A stretch of 8,083 nucleotides of DNA from Flavobacteriaceae bacterium (GCA_023145595.1 JAGLDM010000031.1:1-8083); one strand, 5' to 3'; shown: positions 1 through 7,239, counted from the first letter of the stretch. Translations and numbers: made by a program. The notes: generated by a model not told the origin, from the letters alone.

Positions 1-803
1 AGATACCAAATATTAATCCCTACATACATCACCAAATCGTATAGTCGATTTACTTTAAAATGCTCTCTGTAAAAAATATCCATGGCTTCATGAAAATGTC
101 CTAGCCGCTTAGCATCTCTAATTGTACTCTCTCCTTTATAATGAATAACCTTAGAATCAGCATAATAATAATTCTGATACCCTTTATTTAAAATCTTATA
201 ACTCAAATCAATATCTTCACCATACATAAAATACTGCTCATCAAAACCACGTACTTCATTATAAACTTTTCGAGTCATAAACATAAATGCGCCAACTAAA
301 ATATCAACAATACCGGTTTCATTTGCTTTTAAATGATTGGCATAATACCTACCTGTATCTCTACTTGTAATTCCGGTTAGTTTAAAAAGTGAAACTAATG
401 GAGTCGGAATACCGCGTTTACTTTCAGATAAAAACTCACCATTTCCACCGATTAATTTAGTTCCTAGCGCGCCAAAATTATGACGTGATTTTGCAAATTC
501 TATTATATTAGAAAAGGTGTCTTTAGCAACAACTGTATCAGGATTTAAAATTAGGATATAATGTCCTCGAGATTTGGCGACACCTTGATTATTTGCTTTT
601 GAAAACCCTAAGTTTTCTTTATTCTCAATTAAAACAACCTCTGGAAATTTCTCAGAAACCATCTTACAACTATTATCTGTACTTTTATTATCTACAACTA
701 TAATTTCAGAATCAATCTCTAACAAAGCATCTTGAACGCTTTGCAAACACAACTCTAAAAAGTAGCGTACGTTATAATTAACAATGATTACAGATAGTTT
801 CAT
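1..803 (-). CDS. Family 2 glycosyltransferase, rhamnosyltransferase-like (C-terminus cut by window edge)
   Basis: This is the first 267 codons of a GT-A fold glycosyltransferase; the 3' end lies beyond base 1. Reading from the ATG at 803-801, the protein begins MKLSVIIVNYN, the usual nucleotide-sugar binding strand of GT2 enzymes. It then shows VVDNKSTD (36-43), ENLGFSKANNQG (63-74), the metal/sugar-nucleotide motif LNPDT (86-90, in the DxD position), GAFMFMTRKVYNEVRGFDEQYFMYGEDIDL (171-200, acceptor-side acidic pair in GED) and HYKGEST (221-227). This order is typical of the WbbL/RfbF-like group that adds rhamnose or a similar sugar to lipid-linked glycans at the inner face of the membrane. 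The donor and acceptor are inferred from family resemblance only. The start abuts the recR stop codon with no spacer, so the gene is probably co-transcribed with and translationally coupled to recR. The last residues visible (around 255-267) are hydrophobic and may begin a C-terminal membrane-associating helix. Confidence 0.93.
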   Translation of the reverse strand, partial: MKLSVIIVNYNVRYFLELCLQSVQDALLEIDSEIIVVDNKSTDNSCKMVSEKFPEVVLIENKENLGFSKANNQGVAKSRGHYILILNPDTVVAKDTFSNIIEFAKSRHNFGALGTKLIGGNGEFLSESKRGIPTPLVSLFKLTGITSRDTGRYYANHLKANETGIVDILVGAFMFMTRKVYNEVRGFDEQYFMYGEDIDLSYKILNKGYQNYYYADSKVIHYKGESTIRDAKRLGHFHEAMDIFYREHFKVNRLYDLVMYVGINIWY

Positions 804-1421
804 TTAACTTTGTAATGAATTCACAAATGGAACTCTATTAATAATACTTCTTCCTAAAGTTACCTCATCTGCATATTCCAACTCATCTCCTACTGATATC
901 CCCCTAGCAATGGTTGACATTTTTATTTTCAAAGACTCCAATTGCTTGTAAATATAGAAATTGGTAGTATCACCTTCCATAGTTGAACTTAATGCAAATA
1001 TAATTTCTTCAACATCTCCTCTTTTTACCTTTTTAACCAGACTTTCTATTGTTAAATTCTGAGGACCAACACCTTCTATAGGAGATATTTTACCTCCTAA
1101 AACGTGGTAAACACCTTTATATTGTGCGGTACTCTCAATTGCCATTACATCTCGTATATCTTCAACCACACATACGATTCCTTCATTTCTATGATGACTC
1201 GAACAAATTTCACATAATTCTACATCAGAAATATTATGACATTTTTTACATTTTTTAATATCTTCTACTAAAACATTCAAAGCACTTGCTAAATGATGCG
1301 TTTGTTCTTTTGGCCGCTTTAACAAATGTAAAACTAGTCGCAATGCTGTTCTCCTACCTATTCCTGGTAATTGAGAAACTTCATTTACTGCATTTTCTAA
1401 TAGTTTTGAAGAAAAATTCAT
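804..1421 (-). CDS. recR: Recombination mediator protein RecR
   Basis: RecR works with RecF and RecO to load RecA onto SSB-coated single-stranded DNA at gaps during recombinational repair. The 205-residue product has the full family architecture: an N-terminal helix-hairpin-helix ([13 protein letters not shown], 17-29), a four-cysteine zinc finger (C58, C61, C70, C73), a Toprim domain ([16 protein letters not shown], 81-96, with E87 as the conserved acidic residue) and the C-terminal segment [12 protein letters not shown] (188-199). The conserved block [20 protein letters not shown] is at 101-120. I chose the ATG at 1421-1419 because [12 protein letters not shown] matches the normal RecR N-terminus and gives the usual length of about 200 residues. 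The frame stays open to another ATG at 1505, but that adds 28 atypical residues and would overlap the divergent symporter start. A TATTTTTG promoter box lies 4 bases before the chosen start. Confidence 0.97.
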   Translation of the reverse strand: MNFSSKLLENAVNEVSQLPGIGRRTALRLVLHLLKRPKEQTHHLASALNVLVEDIKKCKKCHNISDVELCEICSSHHRNEGIVCVVEDIRDVMAIESTAQYKGVYHVLGGKISPIEGVGPQNLTIESLVKKVKRGDVEEIIFALSSTMEGDTTNFYIYKQLESLKIKMSTIARGISVGDELEYADEVTLGRSIINRVPFVNSLQS

Positions 1422-1425
1422 CGGA

Positions 1426-1433
1426 CAAAAATA
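1426..1433 (-). promoter_or_regulatory. Putative recR -7 promoter box (TATTTTTG)
   Basis: On the minus strand this octamer matches the Bacteroidota -7 consensus TAnnTTTG exactly and ends 4 bases before the recR ATG. No TTG is visible at the expected -33 distance, so support comes from the box and its position only. If it is active, transcription would start at or very near the start codon, giving a leaderless or nearly leaderless mRNA. The 69-base interval 1422-1490 separates the divergent recR and symporter genes and must hold promoters for both. For the symporter I see only a one-mismatch box, TTTCTTTG at 1467-1474. Confidence 0.45.
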
Positions 1434-1490
1434 ACAATTCAACGCGAATGATAAAGTTATTTTTAGTTTCTTTGATAAAAATATTTTTTT

Positions 1491-2927
1491 ATGCAACCGC
1501 ATCATATAATTCTACTGATAATTGCTTATTTCGGACTCCTTATTTTCATCTCTTTCTTAACAGGAAAAAATGAAAGTAATGAGGCTTTTTTTAAAGCAAA
1601 CAAACAGTCTCCTTGGTATGTAGTTGCATTCGGAATGATTGGAGCCTCCTTATCTGGAGTTACCTTTATATCTGTTCCTGGATGGGTAGAAAATCAGCAG
1701 TTTTCTTATATGCAAATGGTTCTGGGTTACATTATAGGTTATGCCGTTATTGGTCTCGTGCTAATGCCGCTATATTACCGATTAAATTTAACTTCAATTT
1801 ACACGTATTTACGTGATCGATTTGGAAATTATAGTTACAAAACTGGCGCTTCTTTTTTCTTACTGTCTCGCGTTATAGGGTCTTCTTTCCGATTGTTCCT
1901 AGTCGCTAATGTTTTACAACTCATTTTATTTGATAGTTACGGAATTCCATTTTGGCTAACGGTAGTCATTACCATTTTATTGATATGGATTTATACTTTT
2001 AGAGGCGGAATTAAAACTATTATCTGGACAGATACCTTGCAAACATTATTTATGCTTATTGCCGTAGGGATCTGTATCTATTCAATTTCTGATGCCTTAG
2101 AAATAGACAATTTATTTTCTTACGTTGCCGATAGCAACCTGTCAAAAACCTTCTTTTTTGACGATTTTAAAGCTGGGAATTATTTTTGGAAACAATTCTT
2201 TACAGGAGCATTTATTGCTGTGGTAATGACAGGGCTTGATCAAGATATGATGCAAAAGAACTTAACCTGTAAAAGTTTAAAAGATGCTCAGAAGAATATA
2301 TTTTGGTTTACAATTGTTTTGGTTTTCGTAAATTTCTTTTTTCTTGCTCTCGGAATATTATTAACAGATTACGCAGCACAACTTGGCTTAGAAGCGCAAA
2401 AAGATGATTTATTCCCAACAGTCGCCATGCTTGGTAACTTAGGCATTGGTGTTTCTTTATTCTTTTTACTCGGACTCATAGCCGCGGCATATTCAAGTGC
2501 AGACAGCGCCCTTACCTCTTTAACTACTTCTTTTAGTCTTGATATTTTAGAAATAGACAAAAAGAAATCAGAATCTGATCAAATTAGAATTAGAAAAAAA
2601 GTCCATGTGCTCTTTTCTGTAATACTGATAATTACAATTTTAATTTTCAAATATTTTATTGCTGATGAAAGTGTAATTTCAAAAATATTTCAATTTGCGG
2701 GCTACACTTATGGTCCTTTACTTGGTCTGTATGCTTTTGGTTTGTTTACTAAATTTAGCATAAAAGACAAACTTGTTCCTTTAATTGCAGTAATCGCTCC
2801 CGTACTTACCTTTCTAATAAGCATTTATTCTAAAAAATGGTTTGCTTTTGATTTTGGTTTTTTTGTATTAGTTCTTAACGGGTTTTTAACCTTTATAGGA
2901 CTGTTGATTATCAAAAAGAAAAACTAA
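1491..2927 (+). CDS. Sodium:solute symporter (SSS family), substrate unknown
   Basis: This is an inner-membrane secondary transporter of the SSS/SLC5 family, which couples uptake of a small solute to Na+ entry through a LeuT-like fold. The 478-residue protein is mostly hydrophobic, with about 13 predicted membrane helices by eye, beginning at residues 6-23. Family motifs include [15 protein letters not shown] (51-65) in the broken first core helix, the [17 protein letters not shown] block (169-185), [23 protein letters not shown] (247-269) and [23 protein letters not shown] (331-353), whose Ser/Asp/Thr cluster normally helps form a sodium site. The tail ends in a basic IIKKKN and carries no fused kinase domain. 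The sequence does not reveal the substrate: sugars, amino acids, proline, iodide or vitamins are all found in this family. The gene starts the plus-strand cluster with pdxH, sixA and ppx, but pdxH has its own promoter, so a shared function should not be assumed. Confidence 0.93.
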   Translation: MQPHHIILLIIAYFGLLIFISFLTGKNESNEAFFKANKQSPWYVVAFGMIGASLSGVTFISVPGWVENQQFSYMQMVLGYIIGYAVIGLVLMPLYYRLNLTSIYTYLRDRFGNYSYKTGASFFLLSRVIGSSFRLFLVANVLQLILFDSYGIPFWLTVVITILLIWIYTFRGGIKTIIWTDTLQTLFMLIAVGICIYSISDALEIDNLFSYVADSNLSKTFFFDDFKAGNYFWKQFFTGAFIAVVMTGLDQDMMQKNLTCKSLKDAQKNIFWFTIVLVFVNFFFLALGILLTDYAAQLGLEAQKDDLFPTVAMLGNLGIGVSLFFLLGLIAAAYSSADSALTSLTTSFSLDILEIDKKKSESDQIRIRKKVHVLFSVILIITILIFKYFIADESVISKIFQFAGYTYGPLLGLYAFGLFTKFSIKDKLVPLIAVIAPVLTFLISIYSKKWFAFDFGFFVLVLNGFLTFIGLLIIKKKN

Positions 2928-2932
2928 ATTTG
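2904..2932 (+). promoter_or_regulatory. Putative pdxH promoter (TTG-N18-TAAATTTG) overlapping the symporter stop codon
   Basis: TTG at 2904-2906 is followed after 18 bases by TAAATTTG at 2925-2932, an exact match to the Bacteroidota TAnnTTTG -7 box at the right distance from a -33 TTG. The first three bases of the box are the TAA stop codon of the symporter gene. The box ends 4 bases before the pdxH ATG at 2937, so an RNA starting from it would have essentially no 5' leader. This is the best-formed promoter candidate in the window. It implies that pdxH and the genes after it can be expressed independently of the transporter. Confidence 0.6.
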
Positions 2933-2936
2933 ACCA

Positions 2937-3584
2937 ATGGAAAAAGATTTAAGCAACCACAGAAAAGTTTATCAGAAAAATGCTTTATCCAAAGCTACAG
3001 TTCCTGAAAATCCGATGGAATTATTTCAGAAATGGTTTTATGAAGTTGAAGAATTTGGAAGCACCGAAGAAGCGAATGCTATGACAATTGCTACCATAGG
3101 AACCGATAACTTCCCTAAAAGCAGGGTTGTATTATTAAAAAAATTCACTTGGGAAGGCTTCATCTTTTACACCAACTACCATAGTGAAAAAGGAAAAGCA
3201 ATTACCGCGAATCCGAATGTCTGTTTATCTTTTTTCTGGCACGAAATGGAACAACAAATCATCATCAAAGGAGTTGCTGAAAAAACAGTAGAAAATATTT
3301 CTGATGGTTATTTTGAATCACGTCCAGAAGGCTCTAAACTAGGAGCATGGTCTTCTGACCAAAGTAGTGTTGTTGCATCAAGAGAAGAATTAAACGCAAA
3401 ATTAAAATTACTTGAAAAAAAATATTTAAACAAAGAAATTCCACGACCTAAACATTGGGGAGGGTATTTGATTAAACCTGTGTCAATAGAGTTTTGGCAA
3501 GGAAGACCGAACAGGATGCACGACAGAATACGCTACACCCTTCAGGAAAATTTTGAGTGGAAAATTGAACGATTAGCCCCATAA
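2937..3584 (+). CDS. pdxH: Pyridoxamine 5'-phosphate oxidase
   Basis: PdxH is a cytosolic homodimeric FMN enzyme. It oxidises pyridoxamine or pyridoxine 5'-phosphate to pyridoxal 5'-phosphate with O2, the last step of PLP synthesis and salvage. The 215-residue length is typical. The FMN-binding split-barrel core runs from about residue 45, with SRVVLLKKF (62-70), FIFYTNYHSEKGKAI (75-89) and the WHEMEQQIIIKG strand (101-112). Substrate phosphate and pyridine contacts known from the E. coli enzyme have clear counterparts: K68, Y125, R129 and S133 in YFESRPEGS, and R193 and H195 in the signature WQGRPNRMHDR (187-197). The C-terminus ERLAP is the canonical ending. The N-terminal segment LSNHRKVYQKNALSKATVPENPMELFQKW matches the lid region of other family members. 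All key residues are present, so I expect an active enzyme. The start is fixed by length and by a promoter box just upstream; 31 bases separate it from the next gene. Confidence 0.97.
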   Translation: MEKDLSNHRKVYQKNALSKATVPENPMELFQKWFYEVEEFGSTEEANAMTIATIGTDNFPKSRVVLLKKFTWEGFIFYTNYHSEKGKAITANPNVCLSFFWHEMEQQIIIKGVAEKTVENISDGYFESRPEGSKLGAWSSDQSSVVASREELNAKLKLLEKKYLNKEIPRPKHWGGYLIKPVSIEFWQGRPNRMHDRIRYTLQENFEWKIERLAP

Positions 3585-3615
3585 TTTCTTTATATTTACT
3601 CTTTCAAACCAGCCA

Positions 3616-4107
3616 ATGAAAACACTTTATATTGTTAGACACGCAAAATCATCATGGGCTTATGAAGGCATTTCTGATGAAGACAGACCTCTAAAAAAAA
3701 GAGGAATTAATGACGCTCACTTGATGTCTAAAGTATTAAAAGAAAAAATCAACCGTCCAGATGCTTTTGTTTCGAGTAGTGCGAATAGAGCACTTCATAC
3801 GGCTACCATTTTTTGCAAGACCTTTAATTTCCCGCTTTCCAACTTAATAATTAGTGGCTCTCTATATAGTTTTAGTGATGGTTACCTTGTTAAAAAGATT
3901 AAAGCATTAGATGATGGCTTTGACTCTGTAATTATATTTAGTCACAACCATGGAATTAATGATTTTGTAAAAACCTTTGGAGACAAGTTTGTTGAAACCG
4001 TTCCTACTACTGGAATTATTGGAATAAAATTCGACACAAAACATTGGAAAAGCATTAAGAGAGGCTCCACATTTTTAGCAGATTTTCCAAAAAACTTTAA
4101 AGGTTAA
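3616..4107 (+). CDS. sixA: SixA-like histidine phosphatase
   Basis: This is a small, cytosolic, one-domain member of the histidine phosphatase (phosphoglycerate mutase-like) superfamily. The 163 residues start MKTLYIVRHAKSSW, giving the RH(A/G) motif with R8 and the phospho-accepting H9. R58 in SSSANRALHTA (53-63) is the expected second phosphate-binding arginine. H110 in FSHNHG (108-113) is the second catalytic histidine, where relatives usually have GHNPG. E. coli SixA removes phosphate from phosphohistidine in signalling or PTS domains. In Bacteroidota the substrate is not established, so the symbol reflects family similarity. Only 9 bases separate it from the Ppx/GppA gene, so the two are almost certainly co-transcribed and may act on related phosphate metabolism. 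A weak box, TATATTTA at 3591-3598 with a TTG 23 bases upstream, could provide its own promoter. Confidence 0.9.
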   Translation: MKTLYIVRHAKSSWAYEGISDEDRPLKKRGINDAHLMSKVLKEKINRPDAFVSSSANRALHTATIFCKTFNFPLSNLIISGSLYSFSDGYLVKKIKALDDGFDSVIIFSHNHGINDFVKTFGDKFVETVPTTGIIGIKFDTKHWKSIKRGSTFLADFPKNFKG

Positions 4108-4116
4108 CCCATTGTT

Positions 4117-5016
4117 ATGAAAATAAAAAAATATGCAGCTATTGACATCGGTTCAAATGCCGTCCGGTTATTGATTAGCAATATTATTACCGAAAAAGAT
4201 AAAAGCCCTCAATTCAAAAAAGCTTCATTGGTTCGTGTCCCTATTCGGTTAGGAGCAGATACTTTTACTACCGGAAAAATATCCGAAGAAAATAAAGTGC
4301 GCATGATCGATGCAATGAATGCGTTTAAACTTTTGATGAATGTTCATGGGGTGAAAAAATATCGTGCTTGTGCAACATCGGCAATTCGAGAAGCCTCTAA
4401 CGGAAACGAAATCGTTGATGATATTTACAAACATTCTAATGTTAAAATCGAAATTATTGATGGCAAGACAGAAGCTGAAATTATTTTCTCAACAGATTTA
4501 GCCGAATTAATTAAGAAAGATAAATCGTATTTATATGTTGACGTAGGTGGTGGAAGTACCGAGTTTACCGTATTTTCTAAAGGAAAACTAATTAATTCAA
4601 AATCGTTTAAAATTGGAACCGTTCGTTTGTTAAACAAAACAGTTAACAAAAAGGAATTATGGAAATCTATTGAGAAATGGATTAAAGAGAACACAGAAGG
4701 CATGGAACGTATGACCTTAATTGGCTCTGGCGGAAATATTAATAAAATATTTAAAATGTCTGGAAAAGCCCCCGGAAAAACGTTGTCATACATTTATTTA
4801 AACGCGCATTACAAATTTTTAAAGCAAATGTCTTATGATGAGCGTGTCACAGAATTAGGTTTAAATCCGGATAGAGCCGATGTTATTATTCCTGCCACAA
4901 AAATATATTTGAATGCTATGAAATGGAGTGGTTCTAATAAGGTTATGGTTCCAACTATTGGACTTTCTGACGGAATAATTAAGACTTTATATTTGTCTGA
5001 AAAAACTAAAAAATAA
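4117..5016 (+). CDS. ppx: Short Ppx/GppA family phosphatase (exopolyphosphatase or pppGpp phosphohydrolase)
   Basis: The product belongs to the sugar kinase/actin-like (ASKHA) fold family that removes terminal phosphate from polyphosphate or from pppGpp. The 299 residues carry the phosphate-1 loop AAIDIGSNAVRL (7-18), the conserved ATSAIREA (86-93), a region with E119 in the position of the catalytic glutamate (IDGKTEAEIIF, 114-124), the phosphate-2 motif YVDVGGGSTEF (140-150) and the adenosine-type motif LIGSGGN (201-207). The length corresponds to the two core lobes only. The additional C-terminal HD-like domains of the roughly 500-residue E. coli PPX and GppA are missing, as in other short-form members. 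Sequence alone does not separate the two activities, so the symbol is a family-level choice. It follows sixA by 9 bases and ends 7 bases from the convergent lpxK, with no terminator visible between them. Confidence 0.92.
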   Translation: MKIKKYAAIDIGSNAVRLLISNIITEKDKSPQFKKASLVRVPIRLGADTFTTGKISEENKVRMIDAMNAFKLLMNVHGVKKYRACATSAIREASNGNEIVDDIYKHSNVKIEIIDGKTEAEIIFSTDLAELIKKDKSYLYVDVGGGSTEFTVFSKGKLINSKSFKIGTVRLLNKTVNKKELWKSIEKWIKENTEGMERMTLIGSGGNINKIFKMSGKAPGKTLSYIYLNAHYKFLKQMSYDERVTELGLNPDRADVIIPATKIYLNAMKWSGSNKVMVPTIGLSDGIIKTLYLSEKTKK

Positions 5017-5023
5017 TTACGTT

Positions 5024-6049
5024 TTACGAGTTTGAAACATACGCCTCTATCAATTTATTGAATTTATTTCCTTTTTCTAAAAACGAAATTTCAATTCCTA
5101 AAAAATGAATTTCCAATCTATTCTTTAACCGCATATAATCTTTTTCTGTAGTTAAAATTAGTTTGTGTTTCGAATTCATTTTACCAAACTGATTTTGAAT
5201 ATTTTGAATTTCACTTTCCGAAAAATTATGATGATCGCTATATTTTAAATGTGTTAGATTAATTCCTGTTTCTTCCAAATAATCAACCAATGGCTTAGGG
5301 TTTGCAATTCCTGTAATCAATAAAACATCATAACCTTTTAACTTCTCTAAGGAAAGTTTACCCAATGGACCAACAATTTCATCTGAATAAGCAATCGTTG
5401 TAAAAAACAAATATTGATCCGAGTTCAATTTTAATTTATTTGAAATTAATCTCTTTTCCGAATCAGATAACGACTGTGGACATTTAGTCACCACAACAAT
5501 TTGAGCACGCTTGGATCCTCCCCTACTTTCGCGCAAATTTCCTGCTGGTAGAATTAAATCATCAACATACAAATCATGATACGGTGTCAACAAAATATTA
5601 AACCCTGAATTTACTTTTCGATGCTGAAAAGCATCATCTAGCAAAATAACATCAGGAGCCTTTTTTAAAGAAAGTAATTGCTGAACTCCATGAACTCTTT
5701 GCTCATCAACAGCAACAATTAATTCGTCAAATTTAGAATAAAACTGAAAGGGTTCATCTCCGATATCTTGTACTAGAGTCGAATCGTCTGCCAACACAAA
5801 CCCAGTTGATTTTCGTTTATAACCTCGACTTAAAACCGCCACTTTATTCTGGTTTTTCAGCAAACGAACAAGATATTCTATTTGCGGAGTTTTACCCGTT
5901 CCACCAACACTCAAATTACCAACATTTATAAGTGGTGTATCAAATTTTGTAGATTTTAAAACACCTTTATCAAACAATACATTTCGAATTGACGTAACAA
6001 CATCATACAAAATAGCAAACGGAAAAAGAATTTTTCGAAATAGACTCAT
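5024..6049 (-). CDS. lpxK: Tetraacyldisaccharide 4'-kinase
   Basis: LpxK phosphorylates the 4' position of the lipid A disaccharide precursor at the cytoplasmic face of the inner membrane, giving lipid IVA in the Raetz pathway; the organism therefore makes LPS-type lipid A. From the ATG at 6049-6047 the protein has 341 residues, a normal length. A hydrophobic N-terminal helix (about 6-20) can anchor it in the membrane. The Walker A loop is NVGNLSVGGTGKTP (42-55, K53/T54). Further conserved motifs are LSRGYKRKS (73-81), GDEP (97-100), the Walker B-like LLDDAFQHRK (136-145), LPAGNLRE (167-174), SDHHNF (271-276) and LTTEKDYMRL (299-308). D98 and H273 or H274 are candidates for the catalytic Asp/His pair. 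The ATG at 6070 would add seven residues, but it lies upstream of the most plausible promoter box, so I prefer the internal one. The gene is divergent from the Nif3 gene. Confidence 0.96.
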   Translation of the reverse strand: MSLFRKILFPFAILYDVVTSIRNVLFDKGVLKSTKFDTPLINVGNLSVGGTGKTPQIEYLVRLLKNQNKVAVLSRGYKRKSTGFVLADDSTLVQDIGDEPFQFYSKFDELIVAVDEQRVHGVQQLLSLKKAPDVILLDDAFQHRKVNSGFNILLTPYHDLYVDDLILPAGNLRESRGGSKRAQIVVVTKCPQSLSDSEKRLISNKLKLNSDQYLFFTTIAYSDEIVGPLGKLSLEKLKGYDVLLITGIANPKPLVDYLEETGINLTHLKYSDHHNFSESEIQNIQNQFGKMNSKHKLILTTEKDYMRLKNRLEIHFLGIEISFLEKGNKFNKLIEAYVSNS

Positions 6050-6054
6050 CAATG

Positions 6055-6084
6055 CGAAAATACAAAACAATTATAATTATTCAA
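6055..6084 (-). promoter_or_regulatory. Putative lpxK promoter (TTG-N19-TATTTTCG)
   Basis: On the minus strand TTG (complement of 6084-6082) is followed after 19 bases by TATTTTCG (6062-6055), one mismatch from TAnnTTTG. The box ends 5 bases before the chosen lpxK ATG at 6049. This supports that start over the ATG at 6070, which would lie upstream of the box. The resulting mRNA would again be nearly leaderless. Confidence 0.5.
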
Positions 6085-6094
6085 TCGAAAAGTT

Positions 6095-6102
6095 TAACTT
6101 TG
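6095..6102 (+). promoter_or_regulatory. Putative -7 box for the Nif3/zinc-ribbon operon (TAACTTTG)
   Basis: TAACTTTG matches the TAnnTTTG consensus exactly and lies 19 bases before the Nif3 ATG at 6122, leaving room for a short leader. I see no TTG at the expected -33 position, so the element is incomplete. It sits 10 bases beyond the -33 TTG of the divergent lpxK promoter, so the two polymerase footprints would overlap. Confidence 0.45.
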
Positions 6103-6121
6103 GATTTTAAGCAAAATAGCG

Positions 6122-7237
6122 ATGACTATAAAAGACATTACAAATACAATTGAAGAAATTGCACCTTTAAATCACGCCGAAGACTTTGACAATGTCGGCC
6201 TGTTAGTTGGAGATTATTCTAGTAAAATTACAGGTGTTCTGGTAACTTTAGATACCTTAGAAAATATTGTTGATGAAGCCATTGACAAAAACTGCAATTT
6301 AATTGTAAGTTTTCATCCTATTATATTTTCTGGACTCAAAAAATTGAATGGCAAAAACTATGTAGAAAGGGTGGTTATTAAAGCCATTAAAAACAATATT
6401 GCCATTTATGCCATGCATACGGCTCTAGATAATTCGATTGTAGGTGTAAATGCAAAAATTTGCGATGTCTTAGGTTTAACTAATAAACAGATTTTGATTC
6501 CGAAAAAAGGACTCATTCGTAAATTAACAACTTATGTTCCTATAGTAAATGCAGAAAAACTACGTGCAAGTTTATTTGACGCAGGTGCTGGTAATATTGG
6601 AAATTATGACAACTGTAGTTTTAACACCGAGGGATATGGGACTTACAGGGGTAATGAAGATTCAAACCCCGTTAAGGGAGAAAAGGGAAGTATTCATGCC
6701 GAAAAAGAAACGTTTATAAGCGTTATTTTTGAAAAAAGACATGAAAGCAAAATTATTAAAAGCCTTTTTAAAAACCACCCTTATGAGGAGGTTGCCTACG
6801 ACATTGTTTCTTTAGAAAATTCTCATCAGAACATAGGAATGGGAATGATTGGTGAATTTGAAAACGCCATGAATGAAGATGAATTCCTTATGCATGTCAA
6901 AAAAACTATGAAATCGTCTTGCGTCAGACACTCAAAAATACGGAACAAAAAAGTTAAAAGAGTTGCCGTTCTAGGAGGGTCTGGAAGTTTTGCTATTTCC
7001 AATGCAATTCACTCTAATGCTGATGCTTATATCACTTCTGATTTAAAATATCACGAATTTTACAAAGCAGAAAACAAACTGATTTTGGTTGACATTGGAC
7101 ATTACGAAAGTGAACAATTCACAAAAACCCTTTTAGTTGATTATCTTACAAAAAAAATTCCTAATTTTGCACCTGCCTTACAGGGAGGCAAAATCTTTTT
7201 ATCAGAGAACATTACAAACCCAATTTATTACAAATAA
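6122..7237 (+). CDS. Nif3-like dinuclear metal centre protein (GTP cyclohydrolase I type 2/NIF3 family)
   Basis: This is a member of the widespread Nif3/YbgI/YqfO family of toroidal hexamers with a two-metal site per subunit. The biological reaction is unsettled, and database names such as 'GTP cyclohydrolase 1 type 2' are weakly founded. The 371 residues are the long form: an N-terminal Nif3 half with HAEDFDNVGLLVGD (18-31), SFHPIIFSGLKK (63-74) and AMHTALDN (97-104); a PII/CutA-like insertion (about 130-235) with GAGNIGNYDNCSF (155-167) and KNHPYEEVAYDI (217-228); and a C-terminal half with VAVLGGSGS (281-289), DAYITSDLKYHEF (301-313) and VDIGHYESEQF (323-333). Likely metal ligands are H65, H99, D103, H327 and E331. 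The first histidine of the usual HH(P/G) pair is F64 here. The stop is 2 bases from the next start, indicating tight co-expression with the coiled-coil protein. Confidence 0.94.
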   Translation: MTIKDITNTIEEIAPLNHAEDFDNVGLLVGDYSSKITGVLVTLDTLENIVDEAIDKNCNLIVSFHPIIFSGLKKLNGKNYVERVVIKAIKNNIAIYAMHTALDNSIVGVNAKICDVLGLTNKQILIPKKGLIRKLTTYVPIVNAEKLRASLFDAGAGNIGNYDNCSFNTEGYGTYRGNEDSNPVKGEKGSIHAEKETFISVIFEKRHESKIIKSLFKNHPYEEVAYDIVSLENSHQNIGMGMIGEFENAMNEDEFLMHVKKTMKSSCVRHSKIRNKKVKRVAVLGGSGSFAISNAIHSNADAYITSDLKYHEFYKAENKLILVDIGHYESEQFTKTLLVDYLTKKIPNFAPALQGGKIFLSENITNPIYYK

Positions 7238-7239
7238 AC

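Noticed and set aside
1422..1505. N-terminal extension of RecR by 28 residues starting at the ATG at 1505
   Set aside because: The extension is unlike RecR N-termini, overlaps the divergent symporter start and covers the region that must hold both promoters. The ATG at 1421 gives the family-typical length and start.
1286..1573. Open frame of 95 codons on the plus strand across recR and the symporter start
   Set aside because: It is antisense to conserved recR codons, has no family resemblance and has low-complexity composition. It is a shadow frame.
4425..4793. Open frame of 122 codons on the minus strand inside ppx
   Set aside because: It lies wholly within the conserved ppx coding region on the opposite strand and encodes no recognisable domain.
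6784..6792. Shine-Dalgarno-like GAGGAGG inside the Nif3 gene
   Set aside because: It encodes the conserved YEEV of the insertion domain, no start codon follows in a useful frame, and this lineage makes little use of such sites.
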